Shown here: positions 22,731-31,670 of the stretch, piece by piece
Layout: each line of letters opens with the position of its first letter
Position numbering within the stretch: position 1 is the first letter of the stretch
Source of the DNA: Candidatus Roizmanbacteria bacterium RIFCSPHIGHO2_02_FULL_40_13b
GTDB lineage: Bacteria > Patescibacteriota > Microgenomatia > UBA1406 > HO2-37-13b
DNA length: 37,986 nt
Direction of reading: 5' to 3'
Assembly: GCA_001789445.1 (NCBI GenBank)
Contig: MFZQ01000025.1
Location: 1-37,986, forward strand
Notes under the pieces: generated by a model
The model's input: only the letters and a program-made list of their open reading frames with translations
What the model was told of the DNA's origin: nothing
Database searches by the model: none
Made by a program: the position numbers and the translations under genes

Positions 22731-25700
22731 TAGTTTCTTGAAACCTTCTCCAGATCAACTGCATTTTCAATTAAAACTGTTAAATCATCATCTTTAGCAT
22801 CAACTTTTCCTTTGAGTAGGACCACACCATTCGCCTTCCAGATTTCTTTTGTTGTATCAAATAATTTAGGAAAGATAATCATTTCAATTGAGCCAGTTTC
22901 ATCAAAAACAGATACAAATGCCATTTTGTTGTTATTTTTTTTTGTAGTGACTATCTTCACTCTTCCAATGCTCCCCGCAACTATAACTGACTTTCCTACA
23001 TCTTCGCCCGTTATTTCTCCAATTTTTTTATTTACTTTTCTCCTAATGATTGACTCAAATTGTGAAAGCGGATTTTTATCGACCGAAAAACCTAAAACTT
23101 CCCGCTCCATTGCAATGTATTCGCTTGTATCCTTAGACTCCTCTGGGAGTTCATCAATATACTTTTTTGTTTCCTTACTCGTAAAAAGGGAAAATTGGCC
23201 AGACTCCATTCCTTTCTTCTCTCTGTTTACTTCCTCAAGAGCAGCGGGATAATAGGAAAGTAGCGCTATTCTATTTCCAAATGCATCGAATGCTCCCGCT
23301 TTAATAAGACTTTCAACTGTTTTCTTATTCACTTTACGCGTGTCTACACGCAGTAGGAAGTCCTTCAATCCAGAAAAATTACGCACTTTTTTTATTTCAA
23401 CAATTGATTCAATTGCTGAATCTCCAACATTTTTTATTGCAGATAATCCGAATCTAATTACACCTCCCTCAATTGAAAAATCAAGAGAGGATTTATTAAT
23501 ATTTGGAGGAAGGACCGTGATCTCAAGCGCTCGGCATTCGTCAATCGCCTGCATCATTTTCAACTCTCTAACTCCACCTGCAGACCCTTGAAGCTCGGCA
23601 GAAAGAAGGGACGTCATGTACTCTACCGGATAGTTTGCTTTCATATACCCTGTCCAGTAAGCTATAAGCGCGTATGAGGCTGAATGAGCTTTGTTAAATC
23701 CATATGCCGCAAACTTCTCAATAAATCCATAGATTTTATCAACAACAGCTTGTGAATATCCATTATTGAGGGCACCCTCTCTAAATTTTGCCTCGCTCAC
23801 TTTCATAAGTGCCTTCTTTTTCTTACCAATTGCCATCCGGAATGTATCTGCTTCAGAAAGAGTAAAACCGGCAAGTTTATGTGCAATCTCCATGACTTGC
23901 TCCTGATACACTAAAACACCATATGTTTCTTCAAGCGTTTCCTTTAGGTCTTGATGTAAATACTTTATTTTTGATGGATTCTTTTTTCCTTCTAAAAAAC
24001 TAGGAATAAGGTCCATTGGTCCAGGTCGATAGAGAGCAACCATAGCTGAAATATCTGTCATTTTGGTTGGAATTAAATCTTTTGCAAGTTTGCGCATTCC
24101 ACCTGATTCAAGCTGAAATACTCCAACAGTACGACCAGAAGCGATTAAATCATATGTTTTCTTATCATCAAGCGGTACAGTATGAATGTCAATTTTTTCT
24201 CCTTGCGTTTGCTCTACAAATTTAATTGCATTTTCAAGTATGGTGAGATTACGAAGTCCTAAAAAGTCCATTTTCATAAGTCCAATTGCCTGACCATTTG
24301 AAACAGCATTCAGATCAAGACAGTACATATCGTATTGGGTTATTATGCGATCTCCTTTTGCCTCGCGCTGTAGAGGCACATATTCGGTTAAATCTTTATC
24401 TGCGATTATGACCCCAGCCGCATGTACTGATGAATGTCGAGCCAGGCCTTCGACTTTGCGGGCAATATCAAGTATTTTTTTTACTTCAATTTCAGTTTGA
24501 TACGCTATTTTAAGTGGGGGATTTTCGTCTATCGCTCGTTCAATAGTCATCGCAAACCCTTGTTTTCCAAGTGGAATCATCTTCGCAATTCGATCTCCAA
24601 GGCTGTATGAGTATCCGAGTGCTCGAGTCACATCACGAACCGCCAGACGAGCCTCCATACGCCCAAACGTGATAATTTGTGCCACTTTCTCACTTCCATA
24701 TTTTTCTGTAACGTATGCTAAAACCTCATCTCGCCGTGTGTCTGCAAAATCAATATCTATATCGGGAGGAGTTGGCCTGTCAACTGTCAGAAAACGTTCG
24801 AAGGGAAGATTGTAATCAAGCGGATTAATGTCGGTAATTCTAAGAATATAACTAATAATTGAACCAGCAACTGATCCTCTTCCTGGACCAACCGCAATAC
24901 CATGATCTTTTGACCAGTTCACAAAGTCAGCCACAATGAGAAAGTAGGTAGCATATCCTTTTGTTGAAATTACATCAAATTCGTAATCAATTCTCTGTTT
25001 AATAAGTGGATCCTTCATATCAAGGTTTCGACCTCCCACTCGTTCTAAAATAAGATCCATCAAATGATCAGAGGATGTTTTTCCTTTTGGCAATGGGTAG
25101 TTAGGCACAATCCATGTTCCAGACGGTATTTCTACATTACACAGATTAGCTACTTTTTGGGTGTTGTCAAGAGCCTCTGGATAATCTGAAAAAATTTCTC
25201 GCATTTCAACTTCTGTTCGCAGATAAAACTCCGGTGTCTCAATCATTGAAAGTGGCCTATTTTTTTCATGAATTGAATGTTGTGTTTGAATACAGAGTAA
25301 TATTTCTTGTGCGTACGCATCTTCTTTTTTTAGATAATGAACGTCATTTGTTGCAACAAGTGGAATTCCGAATTTTCTGGAAAATTCAACAAGTGTTTTA
25401 TTTACGAGCTCAAGATCGTCAACGTTGTTATACCTCTGTAGTTCAATATAAAAATTGTCCTTAAAAACCGACATATATTTTTTTAATATCGCTTCTGCTT
25501 TTTCTGGTTGATTGTGCCGTATTTGGGTATTAATTTCACTGTTCAGGCAACCTGAAAGGGCTATAATCCCCTCTCCATATTTTTCAAGAAGTTCAAAATC
25601 AATACGCGGTTTGTAATAGTAGCCTTCTAAATGAGCCATCGTTACAAGCTTTATAAGATTTTTATATCCTGTATAATTCTTGGCAAGAAGCACGAGGTGA

Positions 25701-25954
25701 AATTGATCCCGCTCACCACTCTTCTTATCAAATCTACTTTCTGCAGCCTTATATGTTTCAACACCAATAATTGGCTTTATTCCAGCATTTTTTGCCGCGG
25801 TATAGAATCGATATGCGCCGTACAGTGCCCCATGATCGGTAAGCGCAACAGAGCTTTGACCTTGTTCCTTTACTGCTGTAACCAAATCATCTATTTTTAT
25901 AAGTCCATCAAGTAGTGAATACTCTGAATGGACATGGAGGTGTGTAAATGCCAT
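22730..25954 (-). CDS. dnaE: DNA polymerase III alpha subunit
   Basis: PHP domain FTHLHVHSEYSLLDGL, VGPGRGSVAGSIISY, PPDIDIDFADTRRDEVL, LYRPGPMDLIPSFLEGK, YQEQVMEIAHKLAGF. Confidence 0.99.
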   Translation of the reverse strand: MAFTHLHVHSEYSLLDGLIKIDDLVTAVKEQGQSSVALTDHGALYGAYRFYTAAKNAGIKPIIGVETYKAAESRFDKKSGERDQFHLVLLAKNYTGYKNLIKLVTMAHLEGYYYKPRIDFELLEKYGEGIIALSGCLNSEINTQIRHNQPEKAEAILKKYMSVFKDNFYIELQRYNNVDDLELVNKTLVEFSRKFGIPLVATNDVHYLKKEDAYAQEILLCIQTQHSIHEKNRPLSMIETPEFYLRTEVEMREIFSDYPEALDNTQKVANLCNVEIPSGTWIVPNYPLPKGKTSSDHLMDLILERVGGRNLDMKDPLIKQRIDYEFDVISTKGYATYFLIVADFVNWSKDHGIAVGPGRGSVAGSIISYILRITDINPLDYNLPFERFLTVDRPTPPDIDIDFADTRRDEVLAYVTEKYGSEKVAQIITFGRMEARLAVRDVTRALGYSYSLGDRIAKMIPLGKQGFAMTIERAIDENPPLKIAYQTEIEVKKILDIARKVEGLARHSSVHAAGVIIADKDLTEYVPLQREAKGDRIITQYDMYCLDLNAVSNGQAIGLMKMDFLGLRNLTILENAIKFVEQTQGEKIDIHTVPLDDKKTYDLIASGRTVGVFQLESGGMRKLAKDLIPTKMTDISAMVALYRPGPMDLIPSFLEGKKNPSKIKYLHQDLKETLEETYGVLVYQEQVMEIAHKLAGFTLSEADTFRMAIGKKKKALMKVSEAKFREGALNNGYSQAVVDKIYGFIEKFAAYGFNKAHSASYALIAYWTGYMKANYPVEYMTSLLSAELQGSAGGVRELKMMQAIDECRALEITVLPPNINKSSLDFSIEGGVIRFGLSAIKNVGDSAIESIVEIKKVRNFSGLKDFLLRVDTRKVNKKTVESLIKAGAFDAFGNRIALLSYYPAALEEVNREKKGMESGQFSLFTSKETKKYIDELPEESKDTSEYIAMEREVLGFSVDKNPLSQFESIIRRKVNKKIGEITGEDVGKSVIVAGSIGRVKIVTTKKNNNKMAFVSVFDETGSIEMIIFPKLFDTTKEIWKANGVVLLKGKVDAKDDDLTVLIENAVDLEKVSRN

Positions 25955-25955
25955 A

Positions 25956-27347
25956 TTACTTTTTCAGTGCGGTTGTTAACCTTTCTTTAACAAGTGATGG
26001 GTCTGCCTGTCCATTCATTTCTTTCATAACTTTCCCTACTAGGAACATGATAACCGTTTCCTTACCCGATTTGTAGTCAGAAACTGCCTTTTCGTTTTCT
26101 TGTACAACTTTGGTGATTGATTGTGAAAGCGCTACTTCGTCCGTTTTGACTTGTTGAGTGGCTGTAGATGCTTTTTGTATAGAAACTTCAGGTGAATCCT
26201 GAGAACTTATTCGCTTATTAACGAGCATACTCGCTAATTTTGCTGGAGTAACCACACCGAGATCCTTCTCCGCCGGCTGGCGGATCAGGATGACAAGTAA
26301 TTGTTCAAAGTAATTAATAAGTAATGGATCGTGCGTAATGATAAACGCATCCTCAAATTTGATTGAGTGCTCGTTTACATACTTTTCAAGTTGAGCTGTA
26401 GGTAGTTCAGGAAGCGGTGGATTTTTTTCTTCCTCTGAAAACTCAAGTTGGGGAATGTCGGGTTCTGGGAAATAGCGATAATCATGTGCCTCCTCTTTAC
26501 TTCGTTGGGAAATTGTTTTTCCTGTTGCTTCGACATACCCTCGGGTTTCTTGAACAGGAGTTTCACCTTTTTCTAAAATCTCTATATGTCGTGTAACTTC
26601 ATAATCAATCGCATTCTTCACAAATTTAAACGAATTTATATTTTTAACTTCTACTTTATAATTCGGCAATTCCACTCCTCCCCCTAACTTCTCCTCCTCT
26701 CCTCCGCCCCCCCCAATCTCCCTATCCTCTCCTCCCCTCCTCGCTACCGAGATATTCGGTTCCAGCCTCATCGATCCTTCTTCCATATTTACATCTGAAA
26801 CTCCGAGTGATCGAATAAGTGTTTGGAGCTCCTCAAGAAATCTTTTTACATCGGAAGAATCGTGAAAATCTGGTTCAGTTACGATCTCGACCAGAGGCAC
26901 TCCTGAACGGTTATAGTCGACAAGTGATACTTTACCATCATGAATGAGTTTTCCAGCATCCTCTTCCAGATGAACTCTTCGGATTCTGAATTTTTTTTTA
27001 TTCTCAATCGAGTCGAAGTGAACCGAGAAGCTTCCGTGTTGTCCAATTGGCTCATCGTACTGGCTCAACTGAAAGCTTTTAGATAAATCAGGGTAAAAAT
27101 AGTGCTTCCTATCAAACTTTGAAATATTTGGTACAGTACACTCCAGTGCTTGTGCAATCTTAATCGTCCACTTAATTGCCTGCTTATTAGCAACAGGTAA
27201 TGCACCAGGGAGTCCTAAGCACACTGGACAGGTTTGCGAGTTGGGAGCCTTTCCAAACCAATCGGCGGGACATCCACAAAACATCTTCGACTTCGTTGAA
27301 AGCTCAACATGGATCTCAAGTCCAATTACTGGAATGTAATTATTCAT
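25956..27347 (-). CDS. gatB: Asp-tRNA(Asn)/Glu-tRNA(Gln) amidotransferase subunit B
   Basis: IPVIGLEIHVELSTKSKMFCGC, CPVCLGLPGALPVANK, RKHYFYPDLSKSFQLSQYDEPI, HDYRYFPEPDIP. Confidence 0.97.
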   Translation of the reverse strand: MNNYIPVIGLEIHVELSTKSKMFCGCPADWFGKAPNSQTCPVCLGLPGALPVANKQAIKWTIKIAQALECTVPNISKFDRKHYFYPDLSKSFQLSQYDEPIGQHGSFSVHFDSIENKKKFRIRRVHLEEDAGKLIHDGKVSLVDYNRSGVPLVEIVTEPDFHDSSDVKRFLEELQTLIRSLGVSDVNMEEGSMRLEPNISVARRGGEDREIGGGGGEEEKLGGGVELPNYKVEVKNINSFKFVKNAIDYEVTRHIEILEKGETPVQETRGYVEATGKTISQRSKEEAHDYRYFPEPDIPQLEFSEEEKNPPLPELPTAQLEKYVNEHSIKFEDAFIITHDPLLINYFEQLLVILIRQPAEKDLGVVTPAKLASMLVNKRISSQDSPEVSIQKASTATQQVKTDEVALSQSITKVVQENEKAVSDYKSGKETVIMFLVGKVMKEMNGQADPSLVKERLTTALKK

Positions 27348-27362
27348 TTTTATATTATTTCA

Positions 27363-27427
27363 CACCGAGATCTTTCACTTCGTTCAGGATGACACAGTGT
27401 CATTCTGAGTGGAACGAAGAATCTAGG
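27363..27427. repeat. ~65-bp near-palindromic repeat between gatA and gatB
   Basis: caccgagatctttcacttcgttcaggatgacac-agt-gtcattctgagtggaacgaagaatctaggtg. Confidence 0.85.
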
Positions 27428-28871
27428 TGTTGATTTTTAAATTTTCAATTGGCCCTCTGGCTTGTTCATATGCATAGGCTACTTGATAGAGTAACTGTTC
27501 ATCAAATTGTTTTGTCACAAACTGGATTCCCACGGGCAATCCCTCAACACTTCCAGCTGGAACTGAAAGCGCGGGCACTCCAGCTAGGTTCATCGGTGCA
27601 ACAAAAATATCTGATAAATACATAGCAAGCGGATCGTTTGCTTTTTCACCGAGTTTAAATGGAAGTGTGGGCGAAACTGGGCATAAAAGTGCATCTACTT
27701 TTTCAAATGCTTGGTCAAAATCTTGTTTGATACGTGTTCGTACTTTCAAAGCTTTATTGTAATATGCGTCATAGTAACCCGATGAAAGTGTATACGTCCC
27801 TATCATAATACGTCTTTTTGCCTCATCTCCAAACAGCTCTCTCCCCTTCCCAAACCGTGTCCCGGTCATTCTTCCCAAATTTGAACTTACTTCTGCAGGG
27901 ACAAGAATATAATACGTTTCTATTGCATACTCAACATGCGGAAGTGAAACTTCAATAAATTCTCCGCCAAGACGCTCCATCGTTTTGATTGTTTTTTGTG
28001 TAACTTCATCTACTTTTGAATCAATCCCTGAATGGGTAAATTCCTTAACTATCCCAATCTTTTTACCTCTCATTGATGTTTCAAGCTTTAAATGATATTT
28101 TGGAACATCTAACTTCGATGTTGTTCCATCGAGAGAATCATGGCCAGCGGTTACAGAAAGAATGAGCGCATTATCATATACATCCTTCGTAAAGTGTCCA
28201 ATTGAGTCAAATGATGAACCCATAGCGATAATTCCATATCGAGAAACACGTCCGTATGTTGGCTTTAACCCTACGAGATTAGTGAAGCTTGCTGGAAGCC
28301 GTATCGAGCCACCCGTATCCGTGCCTGTTGAAGCAAGGGACATTCCCGCGGCAAGTGCGGCGGCCGATCCGCTACTTGAGCCACCGGGAGTTCGAGAAAG
28401 ATCATATGGATTCTTCGTGGGTCCAAAGTCAGAATTCTCACCACTTGATCCATGCGCCCATGCATCCATATTTGCTTTTCCGAGAATAATTGCCCCTGCT
28501 TCTTTTAGTTTTTTTACAACTGTCGCATCAAATGGAGGAATATAGTTTTCAAGTACTTTTGAAGCCGCAGTCGTGCGCAGGCCCTTTGTAGAGTAAGCAT
28601 CCTTAAGAATGATTGGAATTCCTAAAAGAGGTTTATTGTTAAATTGTGAAATTGCTGCGCCCTCGCGAAGCCTCGGGCGAAGCGGGGTTAAATTGCTAAA
28701 TTGTTGGGCTTCATCAAGAGCATTTTCATTTACAGTAAGCACTGCATTAATCTCTGGATTTTTAGATTCAATGATGTTCAAGCACGAGCTGACAAGCTCT
28801 TCTACTGAAATTTCCTTTTTTTTCAACAGTTCAAGTGTTCCTTTTATGGTTAAATCTCGTGTATTAATCAT
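27423..28871 (-). CDS. gatA: Asp-tRNA(Asn)/Glu-tRNA(Gln) amidotransferase subunit A
   Basis: LLGIPIILKDAYSTKG, GKANMDAWAHGSSGENSDFGPTKNPYDLSRTPGGSSSGSAAALAAGMSLASTGTDTGGSIRLPA. Start placed at MINTRDL (28871), overlapping the gatC stop. Confidence 0.97.
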   Translation of the reverse strand: MINTRDLTIKGTLELLKKKEISVEELVSSCLNIIESKNPEINAVLTVNENALDEAQQFSNLTPLRPRLREGAAISQFNNKPLLGIPIILKDAYSTKGLRTTAASKVLENYIPPFDATVVKKLKEAGAIILGKANMDAWAHGSSGENSDFGPTKNPYDLSRTPGGSSSGSAAALAAGMSLASTGTDTGGSIRLPASFTNLVGLKPTYGRVSRYGIIAMGSSFDSIGHFTKDVYDNALILSVTAGHDSLDGTTSKLDVPKYHLKLETSMRGKKIGIVKEFTHSGIDSKVDEVTQKTIKTMERLGGEFIEVSLPHVEYAIETYYILVPAEVSSNLGRMTGTRFGKGRELFGDEAKRRIMIGTYTLSSGYYDAYYNKALKVRTRIKQDFDQAFEKVDALLCPVSPTLPFKLGEKANDPLAMYLSDIFVAPMNLAGVPALSVPAGSVEGLPVGIQFVTKQFDEQLLYQVAYAYEQARGPIENLKINT

Positions 28872-29178
28872 TATCGAATACAGCATCAACTTCAAATAAA
28901 TTATTTTTTTTCTGTGGAGCATTTGAAAGGGCTTCTTCTTGAGTAAGTACTGTTTCAGGAGTTATCTCATCACCTCGTGTTACATTTCTCAAGCCCGTAA
29001 CCTGATTCATGGGAGCAACTGATGATGTGTCAAGCTCATCGAGTTTTCCGATATATGAAATTATTGAGGAAAGTTCGGTTGCAAGCGTATTAATTTCCTC
29101 GTCTTTGAGAGTTATATGTGCAAGTTTGGCAATTTTAAGAACATCAGCGTTTGAAAGATTGGTAGAAGTACTGCTCAT
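28864..29178 (-). CDS. gatC: Asp-tRNA(Asn)/Glu-tRNA(Gln) amidotransferase subunit C
   Basis: DVLKIAKLAHITLKDEEINTLATELSSIISYIGKLDELDTSSVAPMNQVTGLRNVTRGDE. Confidence 0.96.
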   Translation of the reverse strand: MSSTSTNLSNADVLKIAKLAHITLKDEEINTLATELSSIISYIGKLDELDTSSVAPMNQVTGLRNVTRGDEITPETVLTQEEALSNAPQKKNNLFEVDAVFDND

Positions 29179-29233
29179 ACGAGCATATTGTAATCGAAAC
29201 TCATGTGTTTTTGGAGAGAAAATGAAGAACTTC

Positions 29234-29887
29234 CTATCTCTTTATTGCTTCGCTTACTGAATCAGTTGAATCTTTAACTTTATGTGCAGGAGAAATTTTA
29301 CGACCATAGTGAACGAGGCGGTGGGCGAAGTATTTCCATTCGCTTTTTGGAACTATTGCCATAAGATCTTTTTCAATCTTCACCGGATCCTTTTCATCGG
29401 TTAATCCAAACTTGTTTGAAAGTCGAATGACATGTGTGTCGACAATGATCCCTTCTTGAATGTTATAGCCATCGTTAAGGATAACATTTGCAGTTTTTCG
29501 AGCAACTCCAGGGAGTGTAAGGAGCTCATTCATCGTCTTTGGAACAACTGCGCCAAAGGTGTCTCGAACCATTTTTGCCGCTGCAAGAATATTTTTGGCC
29601 TTGTTTCGGTAAAATCCAGTTGAATGAATATCTTTCTCAAATTCTTCCTGGGTAGCGTTACAGTAATCCTCCAATTTTGGATATTTCTTAAAAAGATCTG
29701 CGGTGACAATGTTGACTCGCTTATCCGTACATTGGGCTGAAAGTACTACGGCGACTAAAAGTTCCCAGACAGAGGAGTATTTGAGCTCAACATGCGGAGT
29801 GGGAAAGATTTTGGTGAGTTCCTTATTTACAATGTGTGCCCGTTTCTTTCGAGCTTCTAATTCTATTGCAGTTTCTTGCTTTTTCAT
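29234..29887 (-). CDS. nth: endonuclease III
   Basis: WELLVAVVLSAQCTDKRVNIVT, LPGVARKTANVILND, VDTHVIRLSNKFGL. Start placed at MKKQETA (29887); the ORF-track start lies in a repeat. No obvious C-terminal FeS Cys cluster. Confidence 0.95.
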   Translation of the reverse strand: MKKQETAIELEARKKRAHIVNKELTKIFPTPHVELKYSSVWELLVAVVLSAQCTDKRVNIVTADLFKKYPKLEDYCNATQEEFEKDIHSTGFYRNKAKNILAAAKMVRDTFGAVVPKTMNELLTLPGVARKTANVILNDGYNIQEGIIVDTHVIRLSNKFGLTDEKDPVKIEKDLMAIVPKSEWKYFAHRLVHYGRKISPAHKVKDSTDSVSEAIKR

Positions 29888-29897
29888 AAAGTTCGTG

Positions 29898-29922
29898 GAT
29901 TCCCGCCTCCGCGGGAATGACA
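29898..29922. repeat. palindromic repeat GATTCCCGCCTCCGCGGGAATGAC
   Basis: ggattcccgcctccgcgggaatgac between htpX and nth. Confidence 0.85.
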
Positions 29923-29932
29923 ATGGAGTCGA

Positions 29933-30826
29933 TTACATCTCGCGTAGTAATTTAATCCTCTCTTCAACCGGCGGGTGCGTACTGAATAGTCCAGCTAGAA
30001 AACTTTTTGCTTTGCTTCCTTTATCTTTTTTGAATGGATTCTCGATGAACAAATGAGCTGTAGCATTAGATGCGGTCTTGAGAATGAGCGTATCTCCAGA
30101 AATCTTTTCTAGTGCGCTTGCAAGTGCGTCTGGATTACGGTTTAAAAGTGCGCCACTCGCATCAGCTAAATATTCACGACGACGTGATACTGCAAGCTGA
30201 ATAAGTGTTGCAATAAGCGGAGTTATAAATAGAAAAAGAATAAAAAAGATCATACCTAATTTACCTCCAGTATTATCATCATCTCCTCCCCATAATAGAC
30301 TTCTCGTTATCCAGTCAGCCACAAATGCAACCGTTCCCACAAGTACCGTTACAATTCCCATGAGCCGAATGTCAAAATTTTTTACGTGCGAAAGTTCGTG
30401 CGCAATAACGCCTTCAAGCTCTGCACGATTAAGTTTCTCGAGAATTCCCGTCGTAGCACAAACAACTGCGTGTTGTGGATCACGACCTGTGGCAAATGCA
30501 TTCATCGCGGGATCCTCGATAACATATACTTTCGGCATAGGAAGCCCGTCAGCTATCGCCATATTCTCCGTGACTGTATATAGATCGAAAAAGTCTTTCT
30601 TATCCGCAGGTTTTGCACCACTCATGGCGAGGACTATCTTATCTGAATAAAAATAGCTTCCGAAAGACATCATTATTGAAAAAAGAATTCCAAATACAAA
30701 GTAAAACTGGCTATCACCGAAATATTTACCAATTAAATAGAAGAAAAACGAAATGAAGGCAATAAAGAAGAACATGATGAAATATGTTCTCACCTTATTA
30801 CTTGAGATTTGATTGTGGATAGTCAT
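29933..30826 (-). CDS. htpX: HtpX-like membrane zinc metalloprotease
   Basis: VIAHELSHVKNFDIRLMGI (HExxH), MNAFATGRDPQHAVV, FSTHPPVEERIKLL. Confidence 0.96.
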   Translation of the reverse strand: MTIHNQISSNKVRTYFIMFFFIAFISFFFYLIGKYFGDSQFYFVFGILFSIMMSFGSYFYSDKIVLAMSGAKPADKKDFFDLYTVTENMAIADGLPMPKVYVIEDPAMNAFATGRDPQHAVVCATTGILEKLNRAELEGVIAHELSHVKNFDIRLMGIVTVLVGTVAFVADWITRSLLWGGDDDNTGGKLGMIFFILFLFITPLIATLIQLAVSRRREYLADASGALLNRNPDALASALEKISGDTLILKTASNATAHLFIENPFKKDKGSKAKSFLAGLFSTHPPVEERIKLLREM

Positions 30827-31380
30827 TAACTAAATTTCACTTTTACTTCTTTCTTCTCCTCCTCTGTGGCGGCAAAGAACGATTCTGGAGCAAAATTGAA
30901 CATATTCGCTACCAAACTGTTTGGAAACGTTTGAATTTTCGTGTTGTAATCAAGCACATTTGAATTTAAGAACTGTCGAGAATAGGCAATCTTATCTTCA
31001 GTATCTTCGAGCTGTCGTTGTAAATCCTTGAAGTTGTCACTAGCCTTTAAATCTGGATACGCTTCAGCAATCGCAAAAAGAGATTTGAGTGCTCCGGTAA
31101 GCATATTATTTGCCCCAGCTTTATCTTCATTGGAAGATGCGTTCATGAGTGCGCTTCGAGCTTTCGTAACATTTTCAAATACCTCTTTTTCGTGTTTTGC
31201 ATATCCTTTTACCGTTTCGACGAGGTTTGGAATGAGGTCCACTCGACGCTTCAATTGTACATCAATACCTGAAAACGCTTCCTTTATTCGAGCTTTCAAA
31301 ACAATGAAGCCGTTATACGTGGCAACTAAATACACAACAAATAACACCAACACTCCGATCAAAATTACAGTTATGTTCAT
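30826..31380 (-). CDS. lemA: LemA family protein
   Basis: [87 protein letters not shown]. Confidence 0.96.
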   Translation of the reverse strand: MNITVILIGVLVLFVVYLVATYNGFIVLKARIKEAFSGIDVQLKRRVDLIPNLVETVKGYAKHEKEVFENVTKARSALMNASSNEDKAGANNMLTGALKSLFAIAEAYPDLKASDNFKDLQRQLEDTEDKIAYSRQFLNSNVLDYNTKIQTFPNSLVANMFNFAPESFFAATEEEKKEVKVKFS

Positions 31381-31485
31381 AAATTTTTTTCAACTTTTAA
31401 TCAATAATACGAAGATTATACACTATTCATGATATAATTACCTGTAAATTAGAAGCTGTAAAGATAGGATATAGCGAGCGGGTAA

Positions 31486-31559
31486 GGGGTCATAGCTCAG
31501 TTGGTTAGAGCGTCCGCCTGTCACGCGGAAGGTCGCCGGTTCGAGTCCGGTTGGCCCCG
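31486..31559 (+). tRNA. tRNA-Asp(GTC)
   Basis: GGGGTCATAGCTCAGTTGGTTAGAGCGTCCGCCTGTCACGCGGAAGGTCGCCGGTTCGAGTCCGGTTGGCCCCG; flanked by the inverted repeat agcgagcggg / cccgctcgct. Confidence 0.95.
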
Positions 31560-31582
31560 CTCGCTAATATATATTCTCAAAT

Positions 31583-31652
31583 CGGAAGGTCGAGGGCCGA
31601 GCGTAAGCGAGGTCCCAGCGAAGCGCGGGATTCGAGTCCGGTTGGTCCCGCT
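31583..31652 (+). repeat. partial tRNA-Asp 3' copy interrupted by a 38-nt GC-rich segment
   Basis: cggaaggtcg (31583-31592), 38 nt, ttcgagtccggttggtcccgct (31631-31652); the intact tRNA has cggaaggtcg-ccgg-ttcgagtccggttggccccgct. Followed by a T-run. Confidence 0.85.
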
Positions 31653-31670
31653 TTTTTGAAAACTCCAATA

